DNA of 64,000 nucleotides, taken from contig JAKYXN010000023.1 in NCBI GenBank assembly GCA_022538095.1, forward strand, positions 1 through 64,000, written 5' to 3'. Origin of the DNA: Puniceicoccaceae bacterium K14. Its GTDB lineage: Bacteria; Verrucomicrobiota; Verrucomicrobiia; Opitutales; Opitutaceae. The notes beneath the pieces were generated by a model. The model had not been told where the DNA came from, made no database searches, and saw only the letters and a list, made by a program, of their open reading frames with translations. This document shows positions 8,091 through 17,601 of the stretch, piece after piece; position 1 is the first letter of the stretch, and the number at the start of each line of letters is the position of its first letter. Position numbers and translations under genes: made by a program.

Positions 8091-10088
8091 TTAAACAAGG
8101 GTGACTGAGGGAACGACTCTGCGAGTATCAATTTTTAGCTCTAAATCTTCCCCTTTTATTGACCATCCGTCTTTGATTGATTTCGTGTTGATCGCCCGTG
8201 GATTGTTCCCTTTGGGGTTGGCTCGGAGGATAGTAAGTATTTCGTGGTTGTAGGCGGGGTCCGTGTTTAATTGGATGCGAGGAAAGTCTCCAGTTTCAAG
8301 TGGAACGCCGAGTTTGCCCGTGCTGACAGAAACGTCGGAATTGGAATAGATCGTACCATGTAGGCGCGCCTTGGGACGGCCTATGGAAAAGGTGTTGCCC
8401 TTGGCGCTAAGTTTAGCGAACCCATCGCGATTATCCGGATAGAAATTGACCGTCATAGATTGTGGGGCGAAGTGGAGGCGTACTTGATCGAGTATTACGA
8501 TGACATCGGGTTTTGAGAATATTACTGTACGGATTACTTTGGTAATATGATCGTTTTCGATGAGGTATGCGGGTGAGGCGTCGCTGGTCCACCAGACCGT
8601 GTCTCCATGATCTTCGTATTCGGTTATAGTGGCATAAGATTTGGTATCGTTGACACCTTCGTTTCCATCGTGGTAATGGCATCCCCTGCCATCGACGAGG
8701 ACGGCATTGTGAGCTTCTGTTTGCCGTAGGAGCCACCCTGGGTTGCGTTTATCGTAGGCTGCGCCGAACAGGTCGGTCAGGAGGCGTTCGCCGAAGACTT
8801 TATAGGTAATGTGATTTCGATCGGCGTGCTCGTGATTGCAGGGACCACCGCTGCGAAAGGCTACGACGCCATCGTTGGCTTCCCAGCCGGAACGAGAGAG
8901 AACCCAATCGAGGTCATTCCTGACATTCTTGAATGCCTTTGGTGGGGGCGTAGAAGGGCGGCTCCCGTCAAACCAAAGGAAATCGTAAAAGAGGCGCGGG
9001 AGGCTGACTTTTTCTGCGGCGTATTGAGCGACTGGGTTTTGGGTATGTTTCCCAATCCACGAAGGGGCACCGGGATTAATACTACTGCGGGCGTCGCTGA
9101 AATTGACGATGTCGGGAGTACCGTCTTCATTTTTTCCTAACTGCATGGATAGCATGTAGTCGACCATGCCTTCGAAATTTGCCTTTTTTATCCAGTCGAT
9201 CTTTCCTCCACTGCGAGCATGCGCCTCGCAAAAAGCCAATAAAGAACGGAGAGTGTATTCAGAATAACTAAGTCCTTCGAAATAGCTGCCGTCTGGTGAA
9301 AAGGTCGTGAAGACGAACTCTACGCTCGCGATTGCTGTTTCTAGCCATTTCTCTGCCCTAGAGTCATGGCCGATAAGGGCGAGGGCTCCAATACCTAGAG
9401 CTCCGCTCGGAGCTGCTCTGAGGTTATTGGCTCCGAGAATCATTGGCCAGCGTTCCATGGAGAGGTCGTAGTAATCGGAGTGCCGTTCGGTGAAGCGCCA
9501 ACCTTCAACTGTATCTGGGTTGTTCATACCATGGATCGCACGGTAGCAGGGAAGGCAGCCTTTTTCTGCGACTGCTTTAAGAATTTCTTGATCTAGGTCC
9601 GCTTCGATTTTGTCATCCAAAACCTCCCGAGCGAATAAGAGATACTCGGACGCTAAGGACGCTCGCTGAATTCCTATGGGCTTATCTCCATCTAAGAAGA
9701 AGTCCCAATTGTCTATTGCAATGAGGCGTCTAATTCCTCTGACAATGGCGTTTTCACGCTCTTTACTTGGATTAACTATGTGGACGAGCGCTACGTGGGC
9801 GACTGAGGTGACGGCACGCATGAAGTCTCCAATGACATCCCCTGATTTGTCAAAGGTATCGAATTTCGACTCTAGTTCGGCTGGAGTGATTTCTTCCCAT
9901 TTTTGGTAGAGTGGGCCGAGCAATTCCGTTTTTGAGTTAGCTCTGATTTTGGGAATCTCGTTGAGATCGAAAAAGAGACGTGTGCCTTCGGAGCTCGAGG
10001 GCTCCGCAGGTTGGCCTTTGAATGTACTTGGTAGGCTTGCTAGCAAAATGCTGGAGCCAGTGATGCGTAATAATTCTCGACGAGTCAT
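8091..10088 (-). CDS. exported heparinase II/III-like polysaccharide lyase
   Basis: 665 residues with a Tat-type leader (MTRRELLRITGSSILLASLP), so probably folded before export to the periplasm. The N-terminal half is an (alpha/alpha) toroid (MERWPMILGANNLRAAPSGALGIGALALIG). The C-terminal half is the heparinase II/III beta-sandwich domain with GGPCNHEHADRNHITYK near residue 416 (candidate metal/catalytic His), followed by GERLLTDLFGAAYD and TEAHNAVLVDGRG. Members cleave uronic-acid-containing glycans (heparin, alginate oligosaccharides, ulvan and others) by beta-elimination; the substrate here is unknown. The start codon overlaps the symporter stop by 4 bp (ATGA), so uptake and cleavage are cotranscribed. 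Confidence 0.85.
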   Translation of the reverse strand: MTRRELLRITGSSILLASLPSTFKGQPAEPSSSEGTRLFFDLNEIPKIRANSKTELLGPLYQKWEEITPAELESKFDTFDKSGDVIGDFMRAVTSVAHVALVHIVNPSKERENAIVRGIRRLIAIDNWDFFLDGDKPIGIQRASLASEYLLFAREVLDDKIEADLDQEILKAVAEKGCLPCYRAIHGMNNPDTVEGWRFTERHSDYYDLSMERWPMILGANNLRAAPSGALGIGALALIGHDSRAEKWLETAIASVEFVFTTFSPDGSYFEGLSYSEYTLRSLLAFCEAHARSGGKIDWIKKANFEGMVDYMLSMQLGKNEDGTPDIVNFSDARSSINPGAPSWIGKHTQNPVAQYAAEKVSLPRLFYDFLWFDGSRPSTPPPKAFKNVRNDLDWVLSRSGWEANDGVVAFRSGGPCNHEHADRNHITYKVFGERLLTDLFGAAYDKRNPGWLLRQTEAHNAVLVDGRGCHYHDGNEGVNDTKSYATITEYEDHGDTVWWTSDASPAYLIENDHITKVIRTVIFSKPDVIVILDQVRLHFAPQSMTVNFYPDNRDGFAKLSAKGNTFSIGRPKARLHGTIYSNSDVSVSTGKLGVPLETGDFPRIQLNTDPAYNHEILTILRANPKGNNPRAINTKSIKDGWSIKGEDLELKIDTRRVVPSVTLV

Positions 10089-11944
10089 TGGGTGTCAGAA
10101 GATTGAGTATTAGTGTTGTGTTGGTAATTTCGAACGGCCTTTATTATGGAAACGCCAATGGCTAGTGAAATTAGGCCGGCTACAGAATTGAGCCAGCCGT
10201 CACGTTCTAGGGTGGGAATCGTTACGATGAGAAGAAGTCCGCCGATGGCTACTGCGAGATAGCCAAGCAGGCGGTAAGCAACGAGTCCTTCTGGGCCGAT
10301 ACGAGCTCCGGTATCGGCGTAGGCCGGAGTTTTTAGATCAGTCTCGAATAGTTCGATACGTTTCTTGAATTCGCCTTCGCGCTTGTCGAAAAATGCGGAG
10401 GCGAGGAAGACGCTTCCACTTGCGAGAATTCCTACAACAGCGTTGAGCTCGTAACGTGTTAAATCGAAGCCGAGCCATGTGACGTCGATGTTTGCGAAAA
10501 GGATATTCATTGGGCTAATAGATCCTTCCGTTTGCAGGGATGCCGCGACGCCAACGAAGAGAACGCCAATTACGCCGGCTGTCACCGAGGCGATAGCAGA
10601 CCACCAAGGCGTTTTTGTGAAAAGGAGACCGAAGAAGACCGGGATAAAGAGGGTGATCTTGTAAAGTGATTCCGCTTTCATGTAGACGTCGAAGGCCCCG
10701 CCGAAGCGTTTTATATTAAAGGCGACGAAAATGGAGAATAGGCCAAGAAAGGCGACAGAGCCTTTTCCAAACCACAGCTGGTGTTTTTCTATGGGCGCTT
10801 TCCCTGTGATCGATTTAGCGACTGGCACGTAGACGTCTTTAGTGAGCACGGCGCCTAACCAATTGAAAAGGGTATCGGTCGAGCTCATGGTTGCAGCGAA
10901 GATAGCGGCTGTAAGAAGGCCGAGCATGCCATGAGGAAGAATCGCTAAGGCGAGAGTTACGAAAGAAGCTTCCTCGGGATTAGAGAGACTTGGCCAAAGC
11001 GCTTGCATATCTGGGAAGATAATTGGCGTAGCGAATATTGGTAGAATCCATAACATTGGCAGGACGAAGGAGAGTCCGCCACACCAGAGAGCCATTTTTT
11101 TTGTATCACGTTCATCTGCAACGCTGTAGTAGCGTTGGGCAATGTGCCAATTTACATTGTATCCAAATATTATATAAATAGACCATGTTGGCCAAAACAT
11201 GAATGGTTTCCCCTCGAGGGCTATGTTGAAATAACCTTCAGGTGAATCGGTTAAAATACGCTTGATGCCATCGATGATGTTTCCGTCGCCAAGATATGAA
11301 TATGAGAGTGGAGTGATTATCAGTGTAATAAGAAGAACGATGAGGAATTGAATTCCGTCTGTTACCATGACTGCCCAAAGTCCGCCTAAGGTAGTGTAGA
11401 TGACGATGACGCCGCCGGTCACTAAGATTGAAAGTTCGAAGCCAGTTAGTGCGAATATTCCCAAATTGAATACTTGCTCGCTGATGCCGAGGGCAGTTGA
11501 AGTAAAGATACATAACGTGTAGATCATAATTCCCAGCACGAGAGTGTTTGGGACTACGGCGAGCAAGGTATAGAAGTAGGTGGTCTCTTTAGAAAAGCGG
11601 CGTGTTAAAAACTGGAGAGGAGTATCGAGCCGCGTACGTCTCCATAAAACTCCGAAAACGTAGTACCCTAGGATATAAGCCGGTAGGGCAAAGCTGAAGA
11701 GAAGAATGGCTCCACCGCCGTTTTTGTAGGTGATGCCGGAGGCTCCTACGAACATGAAAGCCGAGAAGCCGGAGATAAAGAGGGAGATAGCTGAAAGCCT
11801 CCAGGGAATGTGCCCACCGCCCTTGAAATAGTCTGCTGTGTCCTTGTTGAAACGAGCAACATAGAAGCCTATCGCGAGGATCATGGCCATGTAGCCTATG
11901 AGGATTGCGTAGTCGAGGGCGTTGAGAAAATGGAGTTCAGGCAT
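10085..11944 (-). CDS. sodium:solute symporter (SSS family)
   Basis: 619 residues with about 14-15 membrane spans. The N-terminus (LDYAILIGYMAMILAIGFYVARFNKDTADYFKGGGHIPWRLSAISLF) is the SSS signature including the 'A-DYFLGGR-PW' segment. Further on are GFSAFMFVGASGITYKNG and the conserved YTTLGGLWAVMVTDGIQFLIV and AAIFAATMSSTDTLFNWLGAVLTKDVY motifs. The family imports sugars, amino acids, sialic acid and similar solutes with Na+. It starts a unit with the heparinase (4-bp overlap) and the aminotransferase; a candidate LacI operator lies 64 bp upstream (12009-12019). The substrate is probably the monomer or oligomer released by the neighbouring lyase. Confidence 0.9.
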   Translation of the reverse strand: MPELHFLNALDYAILIGYMAMILAIGFYVARFNKDTADYFKGGGHIPWRLSAISLFISGFSAFMFVGASGITYKNGGGAILLFSFALPAYILGYYVFGVLWRRTRLDTPLQFLTRRFSKETTYFYTLLAVVPNTLVLGIMIYTLCIFTSTALGISEQVFNLGIFALTGFELSILVTGGVIVIYTTLGGLWAVMVTDGIQFLIVLLITLIITPLSYSYLGDGNIIDGIKRILTDSPEGYFNIALEGKPFMFWPTWSIYIIFGYNVNWHIAQRYYSVADERDTKKMALWCGGLSFVLPMLWILPIFATPIIFPDMQALWPSLSNPEEASFVTLALAILPHGMLGLLTAAIFAATMSSTDTLFNWLGAVLTKDVYVPVAKSITGKAPIEKHQLWFGKGSVAFLGLFSIFVAFNIKRFGGAFDVYMKAESLYKITLFIPVFFGLLFTKTPWWSAIASVTAGVIGVLFVGVAASLQTEGSISPMNILFANIDVTWLGFDLTRYELNAVVGILASGSVFLASAFFDKREGEFKKRIELFETDLKTPAYADTGARIGPEGLVAYRLLGYLAVAIGGLLLIVTIPTLERDGWLNSVAGLISLAIGVSIIKAVRNYQHNTNTQSSDTQ

Positions 11945-12006
11945 AGGCGAAGACGAAGATGTACGGTATTACATCTGAGCGAGGCCTTTTCTGGGATACA
12001 GCCGGT

Positions 12007-12021
12007 AGTTTATGGTAAACT
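12007..12021. promoter_or_regulatory. candidate LacI-type operator (site B)
   Basis: AGTTTATGGTAAACT, symmetric at six of seven arm positions around G12014. It lies 63 bp upstream of the symporter start codon in the 126-bp gap separating the amidohydrolase and symporter genes, implying an internal promoter there. Confidence 0.6.
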
Positions 12022-12070
12022 TTTTGAGCTAAGAGTCAGCTATGGTCCCGACGAGTTTTGCCTATTCAAC

Positions 12071-12829
12071 CTAAAGCTTGAAGAATGCTTTCGCGTTGTC
12101 GCGAGCGATTCGGATTTTGAGAGTCGTAGGTATCGAGGCCGTTTCGAGTTTGTAAGTGTTGGCTTTGGTTACCATTAGGGGGGCGTGTGAGCCGAAGTAT
12201 AGATGTTCGGGATTGATCGTTTCGATTAGGCCGTTGATGAGGTTGTGCGAGTCTGCGAATGAAAGATCCATGCGAACTTGGGGACACTGTTCGGCGATGG
12301 CGAGCATCTCAGGCTGATAGAGTCCCGTGCAAAGAAAGGGAAATTCCGAAAAGCGTTTGGCGTAGGAAATTATTTGTTTAGTGGATACTCCCTTTATTTT
12401 GAGTCCGTGGTACTGATGTCTCTCATCCATCATGCGCATGTTTATGATTAATCGAATTTCCTTTGCGGCGAGGTATTCCGTTAGTCGAGAAACACGGGTA
12501 GATCTGAGCGAATAATTATGGAAATTGGGATACAATTTGACGGCTTTGATCTCCGTCATCCGTCGGTACTCTTCGAGGTTTTGTAAGCAACCTCGATTTG
12601 CAAGATTGAGAACGGGGACGGGTGATAGGTTGTCTAAACGTTTACATGCTCGAATATGGTCGCGATTGGTTCGATCGGGGTCAGGAAGAAAGATTGTTTC
12701 GAGTCGAGAGACGAGGGCGCGTTCGATTTGGTGTTCTTGAAGGTGTGCTTCGAATTGCCCGAGTGTTTGCTTTGGGAGGAGAGCAAAGGGCCAGTGACCG
12801 TAGGAAGTATTTGTGTCTACAAAGGTCAT
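12071..12829 (-). CDS. amidohydrolase-like TIM-barrel protein lacking the HxH motif
   Basis: 252 residues of the amidohydrolase-2 (metal-dependent hydrolase) superfamily, recognised from overall architecture: ALVSRLETIFLPDPDRTNRDHI, AVKLYPNFHNYSL and a C-terminal INPEHLYFGSHAPLM at the position of the family's 'YGSD-P' motif. The N-terminal metal motif HxH is replaced by VDTNTSYGHWPF, and the final Asp of GSD is His. It may therefore bind metal differently or not at all; related proteins with a D-x-N-x-x-x-G start are seen in other bacteria. It starts 4 bp after the second amidohydrolase gene and is certainly cotranscribed with it. Confidence 0.7.
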   Translation of the reverse strand: MTFVDTNTSYGHWPFALLPKQTLGQFEAHLQEHQIERALVSRLETIFLPDPDRTNRDHIRACKRLDNLSPVPVLNLANRGCLQNLEEYRRMTEIKAVKLYPNFHNYSLRSTRVSRLTEYLAAKEIRLIINMRMMDERHQYHGLKIKGVSTKQIISYAKRFSEFPFLCTGLYQPEMLAIAEQCPQVRMDLSFADSHNLINGLIETINPEHLYFGSHAPLMVTKANTYKLETASIPTTLKIRIARDNAKAFFKL

Positions 12830-12833
12830 GAAA

Positions 12834-13601
12834 CTATGCTATGCCCAATAGTGATTGGGCATTTGAATACAGGATTTTTTCTTTGGTTTTTGAATCGATG
12901 TCCGATCCGATCACTCGCCCAATGCATTGTCCGAGCTCGCGTATAGGAATGTCTGATCCGTAGAGAATTCTATTGGGTCCGAGCTTTTCGACTGCATATT
13001 CAATGAGTCCGGCGAAGGGAAGGCAGCTAGAGGTATCTATGTAGAGATTCGGCAAATTCTGAGCTTCTAGTACGCCACGGATACCAAATGAATAGAGGTG
13101 TGCCATTATTACGGTTACGTTGGGGAAACGTCGAGCTAGCAAGCAGGTGTCAATTGGGTCGCTATTGATTTTGCGTGTTTGTTTGTGGAGAGAATTCCAT
13201 GTGTGTTGGAGGACGGGGAGAGCGTATTGCTCGGCTGCTATCATTAGTGGAGTCATAACCGCGTCTCTTGCGTTGTTCGACATTTCTAATTTTATTCCGC
13301 GAAATCCGGCCTTGACGCAGAGCTCGAGTTCAACCTGGAGAGGCTTCTCTCCTAAGGTGGGATTTAGGTAACAGAACCCAATGAAGAAGTCTGGATACCA
13401 CGCCATCAATTGGCGTGTATCATCGTTAATGGCACGAAGTTGTTGGGCGTTTGGGTTTGGCCCGTAGACGAGTACGTCGCCTAGGCAGACCATTTTTTCG
13501 ATACCCAATGATTTCGAATAGGAAACGAGTTTATCGACTTCTTGCTTGGTTTTGCCATTTTCGAAGAAAATGGGGTGAGCGTGACAATCGATAATTCGCA
13601 C
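12834..13601 (-). CDS. amidohydrolase-2 family metal-dependent hydrolase
   Basis: 255 residues. It opens with the canonical MRIIDCHAHP (HxH metal ligands at residues 6 and 8), then GFRGIKLEMSNN, ALPVLQHTW (His), VTVIMAHLYSFG (His) and NRILYGSDIPIRELG, whose Asp is the expected last ligand. This is a complete active site, unlike the neighbour 4 bp downstream. Family members hydrolyse lactones, amides or decarboxylate aromatic acids; in sugar-acid loci they often act as lactonases. It lies 22 bp downstream of the glycoside hydrolase gene in the same unit. Confidence 0.85.
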   Translation of the reverse strand: MRIIDCHAHPIFFENGKTKQEVDKLVSYSKSLGIEKMVCLGDVLVYGPNPNAQQLRAINDDTRQLMAWYPDFFIGFCYLNPTLGEKPLQVELELCVKAGFRGIKLEMSNNARDAVMTPLMIAAEQYALPVLQHTWNSLHKQTRKINSDPIDTCLLARRFPNVTVIMAHLYSFGIRGVLEAQNLPNLYIDTSSCLPFAGLIEYAVEKLGPNRILYGSDIPIRELGQCIGRVIGSDIDSKTKEKILYSNAQSLLGIA

Positions 13602-13623
13602 TTTGGTGAATCGAAATAAGGTT

Positions 13624-15207
13624 TTACTTGAAGTTGATTTGGATCTCAGCGCCCCCAGTAACGGTCGCGTCGAAATCGACGTAATTGGAGGCTTGTACCT
13701 TTGATTGCTGGAAAGCTGAGCTGTTGTTGTTTACAAGCACTTTTTCGACCTCTGCGTCTTGTGGAATCATTAGGTGAACATGACTCTGATTCTTTGCTGC
13801 TTGAATCGCCAATTCGATACCGTCACCATTTTCTCGATATGAGTACTGGAAACTCGCTTGCGAGCATTCGTAACCGACGCTCGCTTCTGCATCCGTGACA
13901 CCTGCTGCATGCCATCGAGGGCACAGGTTGGTTTCTTGGAGCAAAGCCATTTTGTCCTGTACGCCTACGAGGCCTTCGACAAAACCGTGTAGCATAGAAC
14001 TGGAGCCCCATCCATCCGTAGGCATGGCATCTGGACTGGTGCTTGTATCAATTGTCGATGCCGATCCATCAGGGAAATACCAGAGGTAAGTTTCATTTTT
14101 TTCCGATATGAGGTTGAAGTATTTTTCGAGCGTTTCGATTCCTTCTGTTTCGAATCCGTGTTCCAGGTAGGCACGAGCGAGTTCGCCACCGACTAGAGGC
14201 ATGATACCTCCGTTGCAATAGGCTCCGCCGACAATTTTTTCCTCCCCGAAAATGCCGTCAGGAAAGGGCGGGTCGATAGAGAACCATTCTGCGAAGGCTC
14301 GTCCATTGGCGTTTCGTCGTTTGTATTCGCTGAGCAATGATACAGATTGTTTGTGACTTGCAACTCCTCGGTTGATATTCATGGGATTGCTGAAACTGAG
14401 TTGCTTCGCTTCGTCTACTCCTTCAATTTCGACTGGGGTTTGCTTTACGAAGTGCGTATAGAAACGGCCATTCCAGCAGACTTCGTTCATGCGGATTTTT
14501 AGACCATGGGCGAAGTCGCTCCAATGTTTGGCTTTGGCAGTCTCTCCTGTGTGAACGAGCATTTTTGCTAACATTTGGCAGGCTTCATAGAAGCCACTAT
14601 TGTCGCCGTGCATGATTCCCCAAAACGTATTTTCATCGATTTGAAACTGAAGCCAGTCGTGGCTGCCTGCTGTGTACGCGAAGTCCCATGAATCGATGGT
14701 ATAGGGACGTTTGACGAGTTGTTGGTTTTCGTCCCACCGCCAGGGGTGTGTGAATGCGTAGTTTAATGCTTTTTCAAGCGCAGGCACGAGGGAGCTCATC
14801 CAAGCGTCGTCACCTGTAGCTTGCCACGCGAGAAATGTGGCTTTTACAAAGCGATATTCAACATCGGCTTCTACGGGAACACGCACGTACTTGCACCAGT
14901 TTTCCCGTTCGCAGGGTACTTTTTCTGGTTTTACTGTGAAATAGTCGAAGACGCGTCCATTGCGCGCTTGGGTGTCGGCAAAGTGGGTGACCGCCGAGGT
15001 TAGATCTTTTTCGAAAAATCGAAACCCACGCATCATATCGCTGTGGTCACGTAGCCAGATAGAGGGCGTATCGGGGGATCGGTATCCACGGATCTTCTCA
15101 TTATCGATTACCATGTCCATGGTATCTTTTTCAAGGAAGCTACGGATTTTGGGAAAGAGGGTATCGAATTGAGGTTTACCGGTTTTAGTGTAATTGAGAT
15201 CGGACAT
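13624..15207 (-). CDS. (alpha/alpha)6-barrel glycoside hydrolase-like protein
   Basis: 527 residues, no signal peptide, so cytoplasmic. Six-hairpin glycosidase features include TPSIWLRDHSDMMRGFRFF near the N-terminus (compare 'W.RD' motifs of GH toroid enzymes), YRFVKATFLAWQATGDDAWM, TIDSWDFAYTAGSHDWLQFQID, FWGIMHGDNSGFYEA and NGGIMPLVGGELARAYLEHG. The C-terminus ends with a short beta domain (VHLMIPQDAEVEKVLVNNN) typical of amylo-alpha-1,6-glucosidase-like proteins. I cannot name the GH family or the catalytic acids. First gene of the minus-strand operon 15207 to 12071; a candidate LacI operator at 15285 lies between it and the divergent symporter. Confidence 0.75.
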   Translation of the reverse strand: MSDLNYTKTGKPQFDTLFPKIRSFLEKDTMDMVIDNEKIRGYRSPDTPSIWLRDHSDMMRGFRFFEKDLTSAVTHFADTQARNGRVFDYFTVKPEKVPCERENWCKYVRVPVEADVEYRFVKATFLAWQATGDDAWMSSLVPALEKALNYAFTHPWRWDENQQLVKRPYTIDSWDFAYTAGSHDWLQFQIDENTFWGIMHGDNSGFYEACQMLAKMLVHTGETAKAKHWSDFAHGLKIRMNEVCWNGRFYTHFVKQTPVEIEGVDEAKQLSFSNPMNINRGVASHKQSVSLLSEYKRRNANGRAFAEWFSIDPPFPDGIFGEEKIVGGAYCNGGIMPLVGGELARAYLEHGFETEGIETLEKYFNLISEKNETYLWYFPDGSASTIDTSTSPDAMPTDGWGSSSMLHGFVEGLVGVQDKMALLQETNLCPRWHAAGVTDAEASVGYECSQASFQYSYRENGDGIELAIQAAKNQSHVHLMIPQDAEVEKVLVNNNSSAFQQSKVQASNYVDFDATVTGGAEIQINFK

Positions 15208-15284
15208 TCGTCGTAATTAGGTAAAGGGTTTGTATAAGTCTCTTTTGTCCTTCTATTTAAACGCAAACCCAATAGAAACGGCGT

Positions 15285-15295
15285 TTTACCGTACA
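15285..15295. promoter_or_regulatory. candidate LacI-type operator (site C)
   Basis: TTTACCGTACA, four of five arm positions symmetric about C15290, in the 188-bp divergent promoter between the glycoside hydrolase operon (starts 15207) and the second symporter (starts 15396). A single bound repressor could control both directions. Confidence 0.5.
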
Positions 15296-15395
15296 TCGTG
15301 TAGATCGGTTGAATTCGCTGCATTGATCATGACACTCTTATTTTGCTGTAGCGGCTGAACACGTTTCTTTTTACTTATCCTGATTTATACCTACC

Positions 15396-17504
15396 ATGGA
15401 ATTTCTTGGTCTTCATATTTTCGACATATTAGTGCTGCTGACCTACCTTGTGGTCATTCTTTGGCTTGGTAAAAAGGCTGGAGAAGGGAACTCGGATACT
15501 TCCGAGTTTTTTCTTGCAGGACGTTCGTTGGGGAAATTTTACCAGTTTTTCCTGAATTTTGGGGCATCAACGAATGCGGATCAAGCGGTTGCAGTAACGC
15601 GCGAAACATACCGTCAAGGAGTCGGTGGTATGTGGATACAGTTTCTTGTTTTGTTTATAACCCCTTTTTATTGGTTCACCGCTCTGTTTTTTCGCCGTGT
15701 TCGCTTGACGACCTTGGGCGATTTTTTCACTGAACGTTTTAAGAGTCCTTTCCTGGGAGGGAGTTATGCGGTTTTCGCCCTCATTATGGCATTTGTCGGC
15801 GGGGGCGTTGGTTACATGGTGGCGGGGAAAACGATGATGGCTTTGACTCCAAAGCCTGCGGAGGTCCTGACCATCGAGCAACGCACGACAGTGGAGGAAT
15901 TTAACGAGTATCATGAATTATCCGAGGTGGCTTTTAGCGAACGCACTGAGTCACAACAGGAGCGCTATGACGTTTTGCATCAGAAAAATATTCGGGGTGA
16001 GCTTCGCTCGTTCTATTCTTATACAAACCCTGTGGTGTTTTATTTTATCTATGGAGTCATCGTCGCAGTTTACACAATAATGGGAGGCTTTCGAGCGGCG
16101 GCTATCACCGATGTGATACAGGGTTTTTTGATAATAATATTTTCATTGATACTAATTCCTTTGGGGCTCTCGAAGTTGGGAGGGTTTGAAGGGCTGCATG
16201 CGACAGTTCCCGCATTCAATTTCGAGCTATTCGGATCAGTCGTTCTGAGTGAATACGGCTGGTATACGATCGTGGCGATGTTTTGTTCCAATCTAGTCGC
16301 TATAGTGGCAGTGGCCGCAATGATGCAGACAGCCGGGTCGGCTACGAATGAGAATTCCGCTCGATTTGGAATTATCGGGGGAATGTTCTTCAAGCGCTTA
16401 TTGATGCTCTCGTGGATTTTGGCGGGTCTAATTGCTCTGGGGCTCTATGCGGGGAAATTACATGACCCGGACTTGGCATGGGGGCATATGAGTCGCGATT
16501 TACTTGTTCCAGGGGCTATTGGTCTTATGTTGGTAGGGATTTTAGCGGCAAACATGTCGACGCTCGATGCTCTATCGGTATCCAATTCTGCACTATTTAT
16601 AAAAAATATTTATCAACCATTTCGCCCTGGTCGTTCGGAAAAACATTATATAACAGTGGGCCGCACTGCCATCGCAGTGACTTTGCTCGGAGGTATTGGC
16701 GCTGCGGTGTATGTCGATAATCTACTGGAACTGTTCAAGTACTTTATATCGATCCCTGCAATTTTTGGTGCCCCGATTTGGCTAGGCTTTATCTGGCGTC
16801 GTATTACGAAGGTTGCGGTCATGATAGAGGTTGTCGTGTGTTTCTTGATCTTTGCGATTATTCCCAATGTATTTGTAAGTCTCGATTGGGCACGTAACAA
16901 CCCAGCATTTCTTGTGCAAACGGAGTCATTCACTCACGAATATAAAACGCCTGCATCGAAAGAAGATGTTGATCGTGGGCGTGCGAGCGCGGTGGGCGAT
17001 ACTATAAGCAAAGAGGTACGTATTGAGCCCAAGGGAATTTTCTTTGAAAAGGTGGCACGCGCGAATCCTGAAGACCCAGATTCTCCGATGATTGGACTTG
17101 GTCGCTTCGAGGCAGAGATTTGGGTTCTGAGTTGGCTCGGGATTGATTTCACTCAATTCAATAAGGCTCAGTTGGTGGCGACACGCTTCTTCTTCAACGC
17201 CTTTTTCCCGTTTGTTCTGCTTTTTGTCTTATCAATGCTAACACAACCTGTGAGCAAGCGACGTCTCGATTACTTCTTTGGCAAGATCTATACTCCGATT
17301 CAAGCAACACCGGAGGAGGATGAGAAAGCAGTCGCTTATACGGCTGAGCATCCTGAGTCTGTAGCAAGTAAGAAGATGTTTCCCAATAGCAATTGGGAAA
17401 TCGCGAAGCCAGATAAGATGGACGTCATTGGCTTTGGAGGAAGTTGGGTCGCAGTTGGTGGGGTTATATTTCTGCTTTGGTTTATGCTTTCTTTAGGTCG
17501 ATAG
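15396..17504 (+). CDS. enlarged sodium:solute symporter (SSS family)
   Basis: 702 residues, about 150 more than typical SSS proteins. The N-terminus (LHIFDILVLLTYLVVILWLGKKAGEGNSDTSEFFLAGRSLGKFYQFF) and YTIMGGFRAAAITDVIQGFLI and ILAANMSTLDALSVSNSALFIKNIY are clear family motifs. Two hydrophilic insertions are unusual. One of about 60 residues (about 155-210) is charged, with a probable coiled-coil helix, between early membrane spans. Another of about 85 residues (about 505-590, including TPASKEDVDRGRASAVGD) precedes the last third. Divergent from the glycoside hydrolase operon and sharing its candidate operator; followed by a strong terminator. Confidence 0.88.
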   Translation: MEFLGLHIFDILVLLTYLVVILWLGKKAGEGNSDTSEFFLAGRSLGKFYQFFLNFGASTNADQAVAVTRETYRQGVGGMWIQFLVLFITPFYWFTALFFRRVRLTTLGDFFTERFKSPFLGGSYAVFALIMAFVGGGVGYMVAGKTMMALTPKPAEVLTIEQRTTVEEFNEYHELSEVAFSERTESQQERYDVLHQKNIRGELRSFYSYTNPVVFYFIYGVIVAVYTIMGGFRAAAITDVIQGFLIIIFSLILIPLGLSKLGGFEGLHATVPAFNFELFGSVVLSEYGWYTIVAMFCSNLVAIVAVAAMMQTAGSATNENSARFGIIGGMFFKRLLMLSWILAGLIALGLYAGKLHDPDLAWGHMSRDLLVPGAIGLMLVGILAANMSTLDALSVSNSALFIKNIYQPFRPGRSEKHYITVGRTAIAVTLLGGIGAAVYVDNLLELFKYFISIPAIFGAPIWLGFIWRRITKVAVMIEVVVCFLIFAIIPNVFVSLDWARNNPAFLVQTESFTHEYKTPASKEDVDRGRASAVGDTISKEVRIEPKGIFFEKVARANPEDPDSPMIGLGRFEAEIWVLSWLGIDFTQFNKAQLVATRFFFNAFFPFVLLFVLSMLTQPVSKRRLDYFFGKIYTPIQATPEEDEKAVAYTAEHPESVASKKMFPNSNWEIAKPDKMDVIGFGGSWVAVGGVIFLLWFMLSLGR

Positions 17505-17546
17505 CTTATCGGCTTAGTCGGAATTGGTTTGGGTTTAAGAAAAATG

Positions 17547-17581
17547 AAGTGACTCTTCTGAAAGGGAGAGTCACTTTTTGT
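17547..17581 (+). terminator. rho-independent terminator, probably bidirectional
   Basis: Perfect 10-bp stem AAGTGACTCT (17547-17556)/AGAGTCACTT (17567-17576) with a 10-nt loop, followed by a T run, and preceded by an A-rich stretch that would serve the opposite strand. It sits between the converging symporter and LacI genes. Confidence 0.85.
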
Positions 17582-17601
17582 ATCAAGAAAGAGGTGAGTG
17601 A

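Noticed and set aside
8811-9140. Plus-strand open frame of 109 codons inside the heparinase-like gene
   Set aside because: It is a shadow of the minus-strand gene, whose domain motifs are continuous through this stretch.
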